63,580 bases of DNA from Entamoeba histolytica HM-1:IMSS (Eukaryota; Evosea; Mastigamoebida; Endamoebidae). Where the stretch lies: the NCBI RefSeq assembly GCF_000208925.1, contig NW_001914898.1, forward strand, positions 1-63,580, read 5' to 3'. The notes beneath the pieces were generated by a model. That model saw only the letters and a list, made by a program, of their open reading frames with translations. It did not search any database and was not told the DNA's origin. The position numbers were made by a program, and so were the translations under genes. Shown piece after piece: positions 20,487 through 31,522 of the stretch (position 1 is its first letter; the number at the start of each line of letters is the position of its first letter).

Positions 20487-21191
20487 TTAAAGTTCAACAT
20501 TAACGAATCCGTGATCTTTATCTTCAGTAAACTTTTCACTCATATCTTTAAGTTGTTTTACAACTTCTTCTTTAATCTTAGAATATCCAACAGTATTATG
20601 ATGTCCCATTCCACATTGAATTTTTAATATTTTCTTTCCAGCCTTTCTTCTGGCTGCAACTTCTTCTTTCATCATCATAATTGCTCCTTCAATTTGAAGT
20701 CCATGTAAATCAATAGCATCTTCATCAACCATATAAATTTGGACTTCTTTAAAAGCAGCACGATGAGCTTGTTCTTTAACTTTTTCAAAGTTAGCTTTTT
20801 TGTCTTGGAAGACTTGATTTAATTTTTGAGTATTTGGATCTTTCTTTTCTTTAGCAGCCAACCATGCTTGTTTTGCTTCTTCAACTTCATCATGAGCCTT
20901 ATCGACATTAGCATAATGTTTTTTATAGATTTCATCAAGAAGAATACTTTTATCACCTGATACAACTTCTTTCTTTCCATTTGGTCTATCTTCAATAACT
21001 GGTGCATCTCCTTTTGGTTTAGGAACATGGGTTCCTTCTGCTGGTTTATTATTATTAGTTGTTTTAGTATCAACTTTTTGGTCTTTTGGTTTATTATCAA
21101 CTTGTTTCATTTCAGTAGCAGTTTTCTTCTCTGCCTTTGGTTTATTATTTCCACTGTTTTCTTTCTTTGGTTTTGATCCGAAGCAACCCAT
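20487..21191 (-). CDS. Smr-domain protein with N-terminal acylation motif
   Basis: The 234-residue protein starts MGCFGSKPKK: Gly2 and Cys3 followed by Ser6 and lysines form a classic myristoyl-plus-palmitoyl anchor. A Lys/Asn/Pro-rich linker (11-80) leads to a helical DUF1771-like region (about 85-150, KKHYANVDKAHDEVEEAK then HRAAFKEV), then an Smr domain (about 158-234) with DLHGL at 161-165 and CGMGHHN at about 193-199, the equivalent of the usual GxGxHS loop. Smr domains bind or cleave nucleic acid, and DUF1771+Smr is the architecture of eukaryotic N4BP2-type proteins. Membrane attachment would be unusual for such a domain. All intact; no intron. Confidence 0.85.
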   Translation of the reverse strand: MGCFGSKPKKENSGNNKPKAEKKTATEMKQVDNKPKDQKVDTKTTNNNKPAEGTHVPKPKGDAPVIEDRPNGKKEVVSGDKSILLDEIYKKHYANVDKAHDEVEEAKQAWLAAKEKKDPNTQKLNQVFQDKKANFEKVKEQAHRAAFKEVQIYMVDEDAIDLHGLQIEGAIMMMKEEVAARRKAGKKILKIQCGMGHHNTVGYSKIKEEVVKQLKDMSEKFTEDKDHGFVNVEL

Positions 21192-21541
21192 AGCTTATTT
21201 AACTAAAAAATTTCAGTCTTTATAACCCTTAAATAATTCCTAGTTGGGGAAAAAATAGACTTTTAATGTCTTTTTTTGGCTTTTATTCTTTTCTATTTTT
21301 TTTGAATGTATTTTTGGCTTTTCTAATTTTTTTTTCATTAAATTTTTCTTAAGTCACTTTCCTTTCTATTCGTTTGTCTCACTCTCTGTTCTTTTGTATT
21401 GTAATTGCGTGAAATTTTTCCTAAAAATACAACCCAAAAAAGAAACACTATTTTTAGTTTGTAGTCGATTCATTCTTGTTCCAATAATACTAATAAAAAA
21501 TATTATATGAAAGTTGATGATATATATAACAAATATAAATG
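21192..21541. other. Intergenic region upstream of the Smr gene
   Basis: 350 bp, T-rich on the plus strand with several TTTTTT runs, so A-rich on the coding strand of the Smr gene. It is also the 3' flank of the FYVE gene. Short open frames here have no protein character. Near the Smr start the coding strand reads GACTGAAATTTTTTAGTTAAATAAGCT. Confidence 0.35.
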
Positions 21542-22791
21542 TTAATTTGACTGAATTAACTTGAAACAACTTTTACAAACACGTTCTGGTCTATCAAAAC
21601 CAAGGTCTTTCATCAATACACTATCAACACAACAACTTCCACAAAATACTTTTCCACATCGTCGGCAATGATGTCGACGAGTAATTAGACCAAAACTTGC
21701 TCCACATATCCCACATGTATCAGTTGATTTATCTTCTTGCCAAAAAGGTCTTAAAATACTTTCACTTGGAGGATTAAAGTCATTAGTAATGAGAGGCATA
21801 AATACACAAGCACCACATAAATTAGGTGGTGCTAATATTGTAGATTTTAATATTACTTTTAATGGAGTTTGAGTTCCTCCTTCATAAAAAAGATCAATAT
21901 TAATATCGAATGAATATTCTACTTTAAACAATGGTGTTGAATGTGAAGGAGGAAGACCTTCAGGGATTTTAAAAAGAAGAGGACGTTTGCCATAATAATA
22001 TGGTTGAAATGCTGGTAATGACATTTGAGGAATAATTTGTTTTTTGACAACAATTTGTTGGTCATCAAAGTTAAAAATTAATGTTTGATTGAAACTGATT
22101 TTAGGAATTGAGGTTGAACGTTGAACTTTACTGTTAACTTCAAATAACAAAAACCCATTTTCTTGAGGATAGTAAGAAGGTTTATCTAATACAATTTTAA
22201 TTTTAAAATTATCTATTTCAAAGTTCCAAGAAGGAGAAGGTTGTATTTGTTGGAAAGTTCTTCTAACAACAATATCTTTCTGCTCAGCCAAATAGATTTT
22301 TCCTTCTTGTTTAACAAATAAATCAATACTAAATTTATTATTTTGTATTTTTGTGTAGAAATAATTTAAGAGGGAATTATCAAAACAAACCGATAAGAGT
22401 GCATTGCATTAATCTTAAAGATTTGAGAAGTGATAGAATTTGATAATACAAATGAACTTTCTTCACCAGTGAAAGGAGATGTTCCAGGTAATGAAAAACT
22501 ATATGACAACGGGAAATTTTGATTCATAAATTCATTTTTCATTTCAAAATATGTTTTTGATAATACCTTTGGGTTTGGAGGCATTTTAACATCAGTAAAT
22601 GTTCTACTTATTGTTCCAACACAAGAAACTAAGAGTACAACACTTTCATATCTTGGCATATGATCCATTTTAGCATTAATAGTAACAAGTACAACATCTC
22701 CAAGAAGATATGAAGTTCTATCAGTTTGTATTTCAAGAAATCGAGACTTTCTTTCAGTTAGAGCAACAATACCACATCTACTGTAAGTCAT
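21542..22791 (-). CDS. Arrestin-like plus FYVE zinc-finger protein, 395 aa
   Basis: Two exons, 22791-22391 and 22328-21542, across a 62-nt GTTTGT...TAG intron in phase. The arrestin-like N and C beta-sandwich halves cover about residues 1-310 (LTERKSRFLEIQTDRTSYLLGD, FPLSYSFSLPGTSPFTGEESSF, then SFNQTLIFNFDDQQ). The FYVE domain is at about 328-392 with all signature pieces: WQED (WxxD), RRHHCRRCG (R+HHCR) and RVCKSC (RVC), plus eight zinc cysteines/histidines. FYVE binds phosphatidylinositol 3-phosphate on endosomes; arrestin folds bind cargo, so a cargo adaptor at PI3P membranes is likely. The fusion of arrestin and FYVE is also known from Dictyostelium (Adc-type) proteins. Start chosen at MTYSRCG because the upstream codons are low-complexity. 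Confidence 0.88.
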
Positions 22792-22890
22792 ATCAAATTC
22801 CTTTTTTTTAAGTTTCTTCAAAAAAATTAATGAAGAAAGAAAACAAAAAAAAAAAAACAAATTCTTTAAAAATTAAAGAAATGCACTGTT

Positions 22891-24117
22891 TTATTCTGTG
22901 TCATGCAAAACATTGTTAAGCCTTTGAATACTCTCTTTTGGCCAATCCCACATTACAGTGACAATGTTTAAAAATGATTTTTTCTTTTCAGCATCCCAAT
23001 CAGCAGACATTCTATATGATGTTAATATTCTTTTTATTTAAATTTTACTCATTAAAATCACAAACTTTTTAAAGAAAGTAACAACATGTGGTGGCCAATT
23101 TTCCCAAGCTACATCTTCATTTTTCTTTGCATATGTAGCAATATAACTAACAAACGCAGCTATTTCTGAAGCGCTCCAATTTTTAACTATTTCATTAACA
23201 AACACTTCAAAAAATGGCTCACTTGTTTTTAATCCCCAATTGCCAATTGCACTTAATACACATCTTGTAACTTCACTCCAATTGAATTCTTCACGTTTAA
23301 CAACCCATTGATAAATATTAGCAAGTCGTTTTGCTCCATTTTCATCTCTTCCTAAAACAAAAACTGTTTCATTTGGTGGAAGATTTTTACCATCACTTCC
23401 AATTGCAACTGTTGAGTCTCCTTGAAGTCCCGCAACAACAGTTTCAAGATCTTCCAAATCTCCATCACAAAAATCATCCCACCAAAATGCGGCAATAGCA
23501 TCATCTTGCCAATTTGAAAGAACCATATTCATAATTGCATATAAATATTGGTCACAAGTAACTTTACCCAATGTAACCATAAATTCTTTAATTTTAGCTG
23601 GATCCCAATGTCCTTCTTCTGCTTGAATTCTTTGTTGAACTTGAGCCCATGGTAATGGAACTGATGTACTTTCTGTTTCTGTTGACATTTGAACTGGTGC
23701 AGTGTTTACTGGTTGTTGAACTTGTGTTTGAGGTTGAGAACTACTTTGTGGTGTAGTTTGTGGTCCGAGTGTTTTAACATGGTTATTTATAGCATCAACC
23801 CATGACTTAGCATCTTCAACAGTATCAGCATTAATTTCTTGAGTTCTATGAACTGATTTAATAACAATTGTTGGTTTTTTTTGATCAAGAACAAGAACAG
23901 CAGAAGAATTCCCATCTAATTCAATAACACCTTTTGGTTGAGCACTTCCAGTGTTTTTAGGGAAATACCAAATGTATTGATCTTTCATAACAAACCATCT
24001 TTTTTTCCAGGTATGAAAGTCTGCACCTTTTTTAACAAGATACCCCTCTTTTACTGATGGTTTTAACTGACCTACTTGGGTTTTTTTAAGCTTTGCAAAG
24101 TTTGGATGATCACTCAT
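22891..24117 (-). CDS. PH-domain protein with helical C-terminal region
   Basis: Two exons, 24117-23066 and 23011-22891, joined over a 54-nt GTTTGT...TAG intron; 390 aa. The last 40 residues (MSADWDAEKKK and VMWDWPKESIQRLN) come from the second exon, which lies outside the larger open frame. A PH domain at about 21-118: KEGYLVKKGADFHTWKKRWFVM, then WYFPKN, KGVIEL and a final helix AKSWVDAINNHV with the conserved Trp. A Gln/Pro/Thr linker follows (120-160), then an all-helical region (165-390) with many Trp that I do not recognise. PH domains usually bind phosphoinositides; the basic KK-W-K-R strand fits this. Translation start MSDHPNF is the first ATG of the conserved frame. Confidence 0.8.
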
Positions 24118-24418
24118 TGAAATTTGAGATCCACAAACATCTTCAATCTTCTTCTTTAAAAAAATAGAAACAACGATATATTTCTTTTTTTTTTTCATTT
24201 TTTTATTATTTTTCCCCGTCAGTTTAGAGATCTTATTATTAAAAGAAATAAACTTTACTACTTTGTAGAACTTTCTATCTATTTACAAAATCACATTCAA
24301 TGAAAAAAAGTGAAAAGAATATCACAAAATCTAAAAATTAATCTATGAGTCTCAGAATTTATTTTTAATGTCTTTTTGCTCTAATTTTTCCGAGATTGTT
24401 TTAATGAAAAGATTTCTT
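24118..24418. other. Intergenic region between PH gene and membrane gene
   Basis: About 300 bp holding the presumed promoter of the PH gene (minus strand) and the 3' end of the membrane protein gene. No coding segment is apparent; there is a long A-run on the minus strand next to 24183-24198. Confidence 0.35.
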
Positions 24419-25020
24419 CTAATTTTGATAAACTGAGTTGTCAAGAAACTGTTTTACATATTTGTAAGAGTCATTAATGTCATACATACAATATGCTATG
24501 ATGATTTCATAAATGACATTTATTCCATACAAATAAATTGATGTTAACATTGAAACATATAAAAAACAAAGACCAAACATTAAGATAAGTGGGACTAATA
24601 AATATTTTGGTTTACAGTATTGTTCAAAGTAATATCTTTCTTTATGAGGCCAAAGATAAAATGAAGGAATTATAAAAATAATTGAAACACAATTATGTAT
24701 TATTCTTGCATAATTTGAAATTGGAAGTGGAAATAATATAACGATTATGTCTATTACTTTAAATATTAAAATAACTACTCCAAGAATGGTTAATACTTTC
24801 TGTATAATTGAATTACATTATAAGCTAACAACTAATCAAATAGTATTAACAAACTATAAGAACAATATCTAATTTTTCTTGTTTTTTTTGAAAGGTTTCA
24901 ATTTCATAAATATCATCTATAAAGTTTAATTCTATGTCTGAATGAATAAAGGAAAAACAAATGAATAAATAAGATACCATAAATTGATATATTTCTATGA
25001 GTGAGATAAGATTCTGACAT
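24419..25020 (-). CDS. Multi-span membrane protein encoded by three small exons
   Basis: Found by splicing: exons 25020-24978, 24937-24855 and 24799-24419, with introns of 40 nt (GTATCT...CAG) and 55 nt (GTTTGT...CAG). Phases agree and give 168 aa ending in TAG at 24419-24421. The N-terminus is hydrophilic (MSESYLTHRNISIYDIELN, IDDIYEIETFQKKQEKLD). Then come four hydrophobic segments of the third exon: VLTILGVVILIFKVIDIIVI, IIHNCVSIIFIIPSFYLW, YLLVPLILMFGLCFLYVSML and a shorter INVIYEIIIAYCMY. Polar loops such as PHKERYYFEQYCKPK between spans look like real coding sequence. The family is unrecognised; topology resembles small four-span proteins. The start is 75 bp from the divergent SF3A2 ATG. 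Confidence 0.7.
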
Positions 25021-25095
25021 GAATATGATAAAATGATTTAATAGAACTTTAGAAAAAAATAAAAAATAAAAAAAATAGAATGAATAATTGTTAAT

Positions 25096-25752
25096 ATGTT
25101 TGGAAGAGAACATGGAAGTAAACCTGGAAGTGGTGGACTAGCAACACTCGCTGAAACTGCTGCTGCAAGAAAAGAAAGATTAAAACAACTTGCTCTTGAA
25201 AGAATTGATTTAAGTAAAGACCCATATTTCTATAAAACACATGTTGGTACATATCAATGTAAACTATGTCTAACAACACACCTTACAGAAGCAAATTATT
25301 TAGCACATACTCAAGGAAAACGGCACCAACAAAATCTTCGTGCAAGAGAATTAAAAGAAATGAAAATGCATGATGTTCAAGAAAATAACACTGCTATACC
25401 TAAAGTACCAATTAGGTATTTTGAAAAAATTGGAACTCCTGGGTTTTCTATTACTAAACAAATTGACTCAACAACTCATCAAAAATCACTTGCAATTACT
25501 GTCAATTTACCAGACATAGCTAATGGTGTTATTCCTTTATTTAAAATTATGGGAGCTTTTGAACAACATGTTGAACCACCAGATAATAATTATCAATATT
25601 TGATAATAGCAGCAGAACCATATCAGTCTATTGCATTTAAAATACCAAATATGGAAGTTGAATTAGATGAAACAACTGGAAAATATGGAGAAGAACGATG
25701 GGAAGTTTCAACTCACACGTATTATCTAAAAATTAATTTTGTTTTAAATTGA
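25096..25752 (+). CDS. SF3A2: Splicing factor 3A subunit 2 (SF3a66/Prp11)
   Basis: SF3a is part of the U2 snRNP and helps it bind the branch site. N-terminal MFGREHGSKPGSGGLA is nearly invariant in SF3A2. The C2H2-type zinc finger of the matrin class lies at about 55-82: YQCKLCLTTHLTEANYLAHTQGKRHQQNL. The C-terminal conserved block includes KVPIRYFEKIGTPGF, then EPPDNNYQYLIIAAEPYQSIAFKIPN and a KYGEERWE motif. At 218 aa it is the compact core without the proline-rich tail of metazoan SF3A2, as in yeast. Consistent with the intron-bearing nature of the genome. Confidence 0.95.
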   Translation: MFGREHGSKPGSGGLATLAETAAARKERLKQLALERIDLSKDPYFYKTHVGTYQCKLCLTTHLTEANYLAHTQGKRHQQNLRARELKEMKMHDVQENNTAIPKVPIRYFEKIGTPGFSITKQIDSTTHQKSLAITVNLPDIANGVIPLFKIMGAFEQHVEPPDNNYQYLIIAAEPYQSIAFKIPNMEVELDETTGKYGEERWEVSTHTYYLKINFVLN

Positions 25753-25823
25753 ATTAAAATGATGAATAGGTTTCTTAATTTGACTGGGGTTTTGGTTTTA
25801 TATGTTAAAACTAAGAAGATAAA

Positions 25824-26672
25824 ATGAGTAAATCATTTAAACGTGAAGTCAGTGGTGGTAGAAAAAGAAAACAAAGTAATGAAGATGTAATTAATGAACA
25901 GAGAATTTACGATGAATGGAGAGATGAATTGGATAACTCTGACAGTGAGGAAATAATTACTAGAAAAAATGACCAGGAAAAAGAAGAAGAAAAAAAGAAA
26001 AAACAAAGGCTTAAAGAAAAATATCAAAGACTCAAAGAACAGAAGGAAGAGGAGGAAAAAAGTGAAGAAGTTATCCCTTTTAGATTACCTCCTGAATTAG
26101 TACAAGTCAGTGTTCAACAAGAGAAACCTTCAAAACCACTTCCATTAAAAAAAGGAGATACTGTCAGATTCAAGAATGAATTTATTCTTGGTACAAATGG
26201 AATAAAAGTAGGAGAAAAAGAAAATAAAACAATAAGAATATTAGAATATTATGGGTATGATGATAATGTTTGGAAAGAGTCATCAAGTGAAGAAGTAATT
26301 ATAATGAAAAAAGGTAAAAAAGATGAGGTTATTAGTCAGGAAGATGAAAAAAAATCTGCTTCAAATAAAGAAAATGAAGACGAAAAAGAATATACTTCAA
26401 GTCAAGAACAGGATAATGACAATCAACTTATTTCAAGTCAAAATGATGAAGATGAAAAAGAATATACTTCAAATCAAAATGATGAAGATGAAAACAGAAG
26501 GTTTAACAGTCAAAGCTTTTGTGACAGTGATGAACAAAAGCAAGAAGAAAAAGAAGATGAAATTCAAAATCTACATACAAATGAAGAAGAACAAAAAGAT
26601 CAGGATGATTCATTAACATGTAATGATAACAATGAAAGTTCAAGTAAAACTTCTTATGAAAGTGATTTGTAA
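25824..26672 (+). CDS. Charged repeat-containing protein, 282 aa
   Basis: Unrecognised. N-terminal 90 residues are Lys/Glu-rich and helical (RKRKQSNEDVINEQRIYDEWRDELD onward) with a long KEEEKKKKQRLKEK run. A middle part of about residues 112-160 has beta character (KKGDTVRFKNEFILGTNGIKVGE, then IRILEYYGYDDNVW). The C-terminal half is very acidic with imperfect tandem repeats of about 17 residues: the unit EDEKEYTS appears three times, along with SSQ or SNQ + NDEDE. The C-terminus SSKTSYESDL has no known motif. It looks like a nuclear or scaffold protein; no function is proposed. Start at the first ATG. Confidence 0.6.
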   Translation: MSKSFKREVSGGRKRKQSNEDVINEQRIYDEWRDELDNSDSEEIITRKNDQEKEEEKKKKQRLKEKYQRLKEQKEEEEKSEEVIPFRLPPELVQVSVQQEKPSKPLPLKKGDTVRFKNEFILGTNGIKVGEKENKTIRILEYYGYDDNVWKESSSEEVIIMKKGKKDEVISQEDEKKSASNKENEDEKEYTSSQEQDNDNQLISSQNDEDEKEYTSNQNDEDENRRFNSQSFCDSDEQKQEEKEDEIQNLHTNEEEQKDQDDSLTCNDNNESSSKTSYESDL

Positions 26673-27759
26673 AATTTAAATAAATGTAAAGAGTAGAATT
26701 AAATAATTATAGTTGAGAGATAGAAATATTAATTATCAAAATACAATCATTGTTTTAATTAATAATATTACCTCACTACTTTTAAGACTAAAGTTATGAA
26801 TAAAATTTTAAATCTACTTATTCTATCTTCAATTTTCTATTTATGAAGAGTTATTAAATTACTTTAAACACAAATTAACAAGTAATGATAATTTTGATTT
26901 TTTAATAAAAGTTAAATGAAAAATCAATAATAAATATCATAATTTCATTCAATTTTATTTTTATATCATTATCATTAAAATTCATTCTAAGAAGGGAGTA
27001 ATTTTAAGAGTTTTAATATCCAAAGACTCATATATCTATCATTTTTCTTTTTTAAAAATATCAAAATATCCTTTTCCATAATTGGAAAAAAATATCTTTA
27101 AGTTTAAAAATAAAATCCTTCAATAAAACAAGAGAAATAGATTATTCTGTCAAAATTTAGTATTTATTATTCATTTTTTTTATCAAAATAATATTAAAAA
27201 GAAAAATAATGAATTGATTTAACCAATAATTGGTGTAGTAGTAGTTAATGATATTAAGTTAGTTCTTATTTTTTTCTTAAAAAAAACATATTTTATATAG
27301 AGTTTGATCCTTTGTTGTTTATTTAATTATATTAAAAACTCAAATAAATGAAAACTACTTTCTGCTAAGTCAATACCAGTTAAATTTTTAACAAATTAAT
27401 TCTCTTTTACATTAACATAATAAAAATTTATTGACAGTATCTATTTTATTACTCTTTTATTATGAGTCACAGTCAATTAAACTAAATATCAATAAATTTA
27501 TTAATCTAATGATGGATAATATTTTTTAATCCATTAATTCTTTTAATGAGACATAAAAATACATGTATCTATAATCAGTTAACTGTCATTTGTAATGTTT
27601 ATAAAGAAAATAATTTTAAAATAAAGGAAAAAAGAATTTAATTTCTCATAGAATCATCATTTAGAATAAAAACCAAACAACCAATACAATTAACTCTCAC
27701 AACAAATAAATAAAATAAAACAAAGAGAATAAAAAATGAAAAGAAAAAAAATTAATGAT
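26673..27759. other. AT-rich intergenic block, 1.09 kb
   Basis: No open frame of protein character in any of six frames, no long repeats, no recognisable RNA. This is one of the longest gene-free gaps in the window and lies between two 3' ends (an acidic repeat protein on plus, the Rab5-like gene on minus), so both promoters lie elsewhere. Confidence 0.45.
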
Positions 27760-28424
27760 TTAACAGAATCCTTTCTTTTTTGTTGGTTGTGTAGATACTG
27801 TAGCAACGTTTATATTGTCAGAAGAAGAAAGTCCTCCTTGTGGTTTTTGTGGTTGTGAAGATTTAATTTTTCTTGTAATTTCAGTGAAAAGTTCAGTAAC
27901 ATCTAAAGAATAAATACATGAAAATATTATGTTTTTTAATAAAAACACTTAAAAAAAACAAATAAAAAAGACAAACTTTTTCCATTCATTGCTGAAACTT
28001 CATAAAACATAGCATTTTTCTTTGAAGCAAACTCTTTTCCTTCATCAGTACTTACTTGCCTTGATGCTTCTAAATCAGATTTATTTCCAACAATACAAAG
28101 AACAATATCATCAGTTGCAGTCTTCATTAAATCAGCATGCCAAGCATCTAAATCAACAAATGTTGCTCTACTTGTAATATCATAAACAATAATTGCTCCA
28201 GAAGCACCACGATAATACATACCAACCATAGATCTATATTTCTCTTGACCAGCAGTATCCCAAATAACTATTTTACTATTTTCAATATTTGTAGTTACAA
28301 ATGAAGCACCAATAGTTGATTTTTCGTCTGATTTAAATGTTCCATCAACAAGCCTACTTGAGATACAAGTTTTTCCAACACCTGAATCACCAATAATACA
28401 TAGTTTGACCGCGTCTTGGGTCAT
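27760..28424 (-). CDS. Rab5/Rab21-like small GTPase
   Basis: Two exons, 28424-27977 and 27902-27760, across a 74-nt GTTTGT...TAG intron; 196 aa. Splicing yields SAMNGKNVTELFTEITRK across the boundary, a normal helix-5 region. G motifs: GDSGVGKT, WDTAGQEKYRSM, NKSD and the ExSAMNG loop. Switch and helix sequences (GMYYRGASGAIIVYDIT) are closest to Rab5/Rab21, which organise early endosomes and phagosomes. The C-terminus ends TKKKGFC, with only one terminal cysteine rather than a CC, CXC or CaaX ending, so the prenylation mode is unusual or a further exon is missed. Divergent from MCM2, 269 bp away. Confidence 0.88.
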
Positions 28425-28693
28425 CTTGAAACTCTTTCATTTTCTAGTTCAGATAGTCATTTTTCACAAGTTATTTTTTCTTTTTTTTTTTTCTATAAAA
28501 AAGATGTTTCTACAACTTCTATTAATTTCTTTAATTTTATTTTAAGAATTCTTCTTATTCGTTTTTTCTTTCAAAATTATGTTTTATTAATTTGTAAAAA
28601 CAAAAATGAAAATTTCTATAACAAAAATACTTAAAAGTAGAATGTGTTTTTAATTCCTTGAAAAAGAACTTATTAATGTGAATATACTAAGGA

Positions 28694-31423
28694 ATGACAG
28701 ATTCAGCTGATCCTCATAAAGACCATCCTACAACACAAAAAGAAGCTCAGAGCGAAGAAGAATTAAATGACAGTATGATTGATCAAATATTACAAGAAAA
28801 TGACGATAATAATAAAACACACCATGACGATGAAACAGATGAACATCAGGAAGATAGTTTAGATGTGATACCAAATGATGGTATAGAGGAAGAAGAATTA
28901 GAAGATCGAGAGTATGAAAAAGAAATTGGTATAGCAAAAGGAGTGAATGAACTTAATGAAACAGAGTCATCTGATGATGAAGGAGAAGATTTATTTAATC
29001 CTAAATTAATGGATGAAGATTATGAAAGAAGTGAAGAAAGTGAATATGATGATCCTAATTTGATTAATAATGAGATTGAACATAATGAAGGTGTTGATGA
29101 AATTGAGGCTCGAAGAAAAGCAGATGAAGAAATTGATAGAAGAAATGCATTAATGAGGAAAGTTATTGATGAAGAAGATTCAAGTATTGAAGAATTTAAT
29201 TTACTTGTTGAACAACAACATAGAAGAAGGAGTGAAATTGAAAAATTAACAATGAAACAAGATACTGATATTGTCATTCCACAATTTGGATTAAATGAAG
29301 AAGAAGTAAAAGAACGATTTAAGCAACGAGAAATAGAAAAAATGCCAATTGAACAATTACAAATGATGATGAGTGAAGCTGAAAGTAAATTACAAATGTA
29401 TACTAAAGAACATATTAAGGATGCTATTTTAAAAGAAGATGTTCATGATTTGTTAGTAGAAACATTAAAGAATTTTTTATTATATTACACAGAAACAGAG
29501 ACATCAAAGAATGTTGTGTATATTTTATCAATTAGAAAAATGGTAAGTAGAAATTCAGGAAGTTTGGATGTTAGTTTTCTACATTTAGCAAAGTCATCAA
29601 AGTTATTAGCCCAATGGATTGTATTATGTCCATCAAGTGTAATACCAATTTTTTCAGAAGCTGCAACACAAGCCACACTCCTATTATATCCAGATTATAA
29701 AGATATTAGAAAACAAGTTAATGTTCGTATTGTTGATTATACTACAAGAATAGCACTTAGGGACTTAAGGCATTGTCATATTAATACTTTAATTCGTGTT
29801 GTTGGAATAGTAACCCGAGTCACTGCAATTTTTCCACAGTTAAAAGCAGTGAAATATATTTGTTCAGTATGTCAAGCACGATTAGGACCATATTTTATTA
29901 ATAAAGAAATGAATAAAGTTCCACAACTTCAAGTATGCACTGTTTGTCAATCAAAAGGACCTTTTAGTATTGATGTACAAAACACAATTTATCAAAATTA
30001 TCAAAAGATTACAATACAAGAACCACCTAATAGTGTTTCTGCTGGAAATGTCCCTCGTACAAAGGATGTTATTTTATTAGGTGATCTTATTGATAAAGCA
30101 CAACCAGGAGAAGAAATTGATATAACTGGAATGTATGTCCATAATTATGAAACAGGACTTAATCGTAATTTTGGATTTCCAGTATTTTGTACGGTTATTG
30201 AAGCAAATACTATAGAAAAAAGAAGTGGTGATGTTATTTCAACAACAATAACTCATGAAGAAGAACAAGAAATTAGAAGATTAGCAAACAACCCACAAAT
30301 CTTTCAAATCATTATTAATTCAATTGCACCAGCAATATATGGACATGATGCTTCAAAAGCAGCAATTGCACTTGCACTTTTTGGTGGAGAACAAAGGGTT
30401 TTAGTTGATAAAGGAAATCATAGAACGAGAGGTGATATTAATGTACTTTTACTAGGTGATCCAGGAACTGCCAAATCACAATTATTAAAATATTCACAAA
30501 AATTAGCACCAAGGGCTGTTTTTACTACAGGAAGAGGAAGTACTGCTGTTGGTTTAACTGCAGCTGTAAAAAAAGATTCAATGAATGGAGAATGGGCATT
30601 GGAAGGAGGTGCATTAGTTCTTGCTGATGAAGGTGTATGTTTAATTGATGAATTTGATAAAATGGATGATCAAGACAGAACATCTATTCATGAAGCAATG
30701 GAACAACAATCAATTTCTATTTCTAAGGCTGGTATTGTTACTAGTTTAAAAGCACGTTGTTCTGTTATTGCAGCAGCAAATCCTAAAACAGGAAAATATA
30801 ATCCAAACAAGAACTTAAATCAAAATGTAAATCTAACAGAACCTATTATTTCTCGATTTGATCTTATTATGATTGTTAGAGATGTTGTGGATTATGAAAA
30901 AGATTATAAATTAGCACAATTTGTAGTTGAATCTCATTCAATAAATCATCCTGAAGCTTCTCAAAAAAGAGAATCAATTGCTCCAATTGTTAATAAAACA
31001 AATATCATTTCACATGTTTTATTAAAGAAATATATTGCTTATGCTCGTCAAAATTGTCATCCTAAATGGAGTGGGACTGTTGGATCACAAATGATTCAAC
31101 AAGCTTATATAGAAATGAGAAAATGTTGTGATAAATATCATACTGGACAAGTTACTGCTCGTCAAATTGAAGCAATTAATCGTCTTTCAGAAGCACATGC
31201 TAAGATTCATTTACGAGGAGTTGTAACAACAGAAGATGTTAAAATTGCATTAAAAATTACATTAAAATCATTTATAAGTTGTCAAAAAACAGAACAAGCA
31301 AAACAATTACAACAAGTTTGTTTAATATTTTATTACTTTAATTAATAACAACATATATTTTTATTTATAACAATATTTATTAACATATTAATTTATTAGC
31401 AATTTCAAAATTATTTGAATTGA
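28694..31423 (+). CDS. MCM2: MCM2, replicative helicase subunit
   Basis: One of six subunits of the MCM2-7 helicase. The N-terminal acidic region (about residues 1-160, EEEELEDREYEKE-type) is typical of MCM2 and binds histones H3-H4. A CX2C...CX2C zinc finger lies at about 389-417 (CSVCQARLG and CTVCQSKGPF). The AAA+ core has Walker A GDPGTAKSQ at about 586-594, Walker B LIDEFDKM and the arginine-finger SRFDLI. I join 28694-31315 to a 24-nt terminal exon 31400-31423 across an 84-nt GTTTGT...TAG intron (C-terminus QFQNYLN, 881 aa); unspliced, the protein would instead end with VCLIFYYFN after 31315. The spliced form is more likely because the donor matches the local consensus. Confidence 0.93.
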
Positions 31424-31522
31424 ATAATTATTATGTACAAAACTTTTAAAAATACTTTATAATTTAACTTATATGATTTATATTAACAATAGATAAACAA
31501 AAGACAATTTCCATAAATCAAT

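Noticed and set aside
26323..26616. 97-codon frame inside the acidic repeat gene
   Set aside because: Shifted frame of a GAA/GAT repeat giving Met/Lys-rich sequence with no protein character.
26673..27759. Possible non-coding RNA or tRNA gene in the long gap
   Set aside because: No cloverleaf, box A/B pair or GC-richer segment was found; Entamoeba tRNA genes usually lie in tandem arrays that are absent here.
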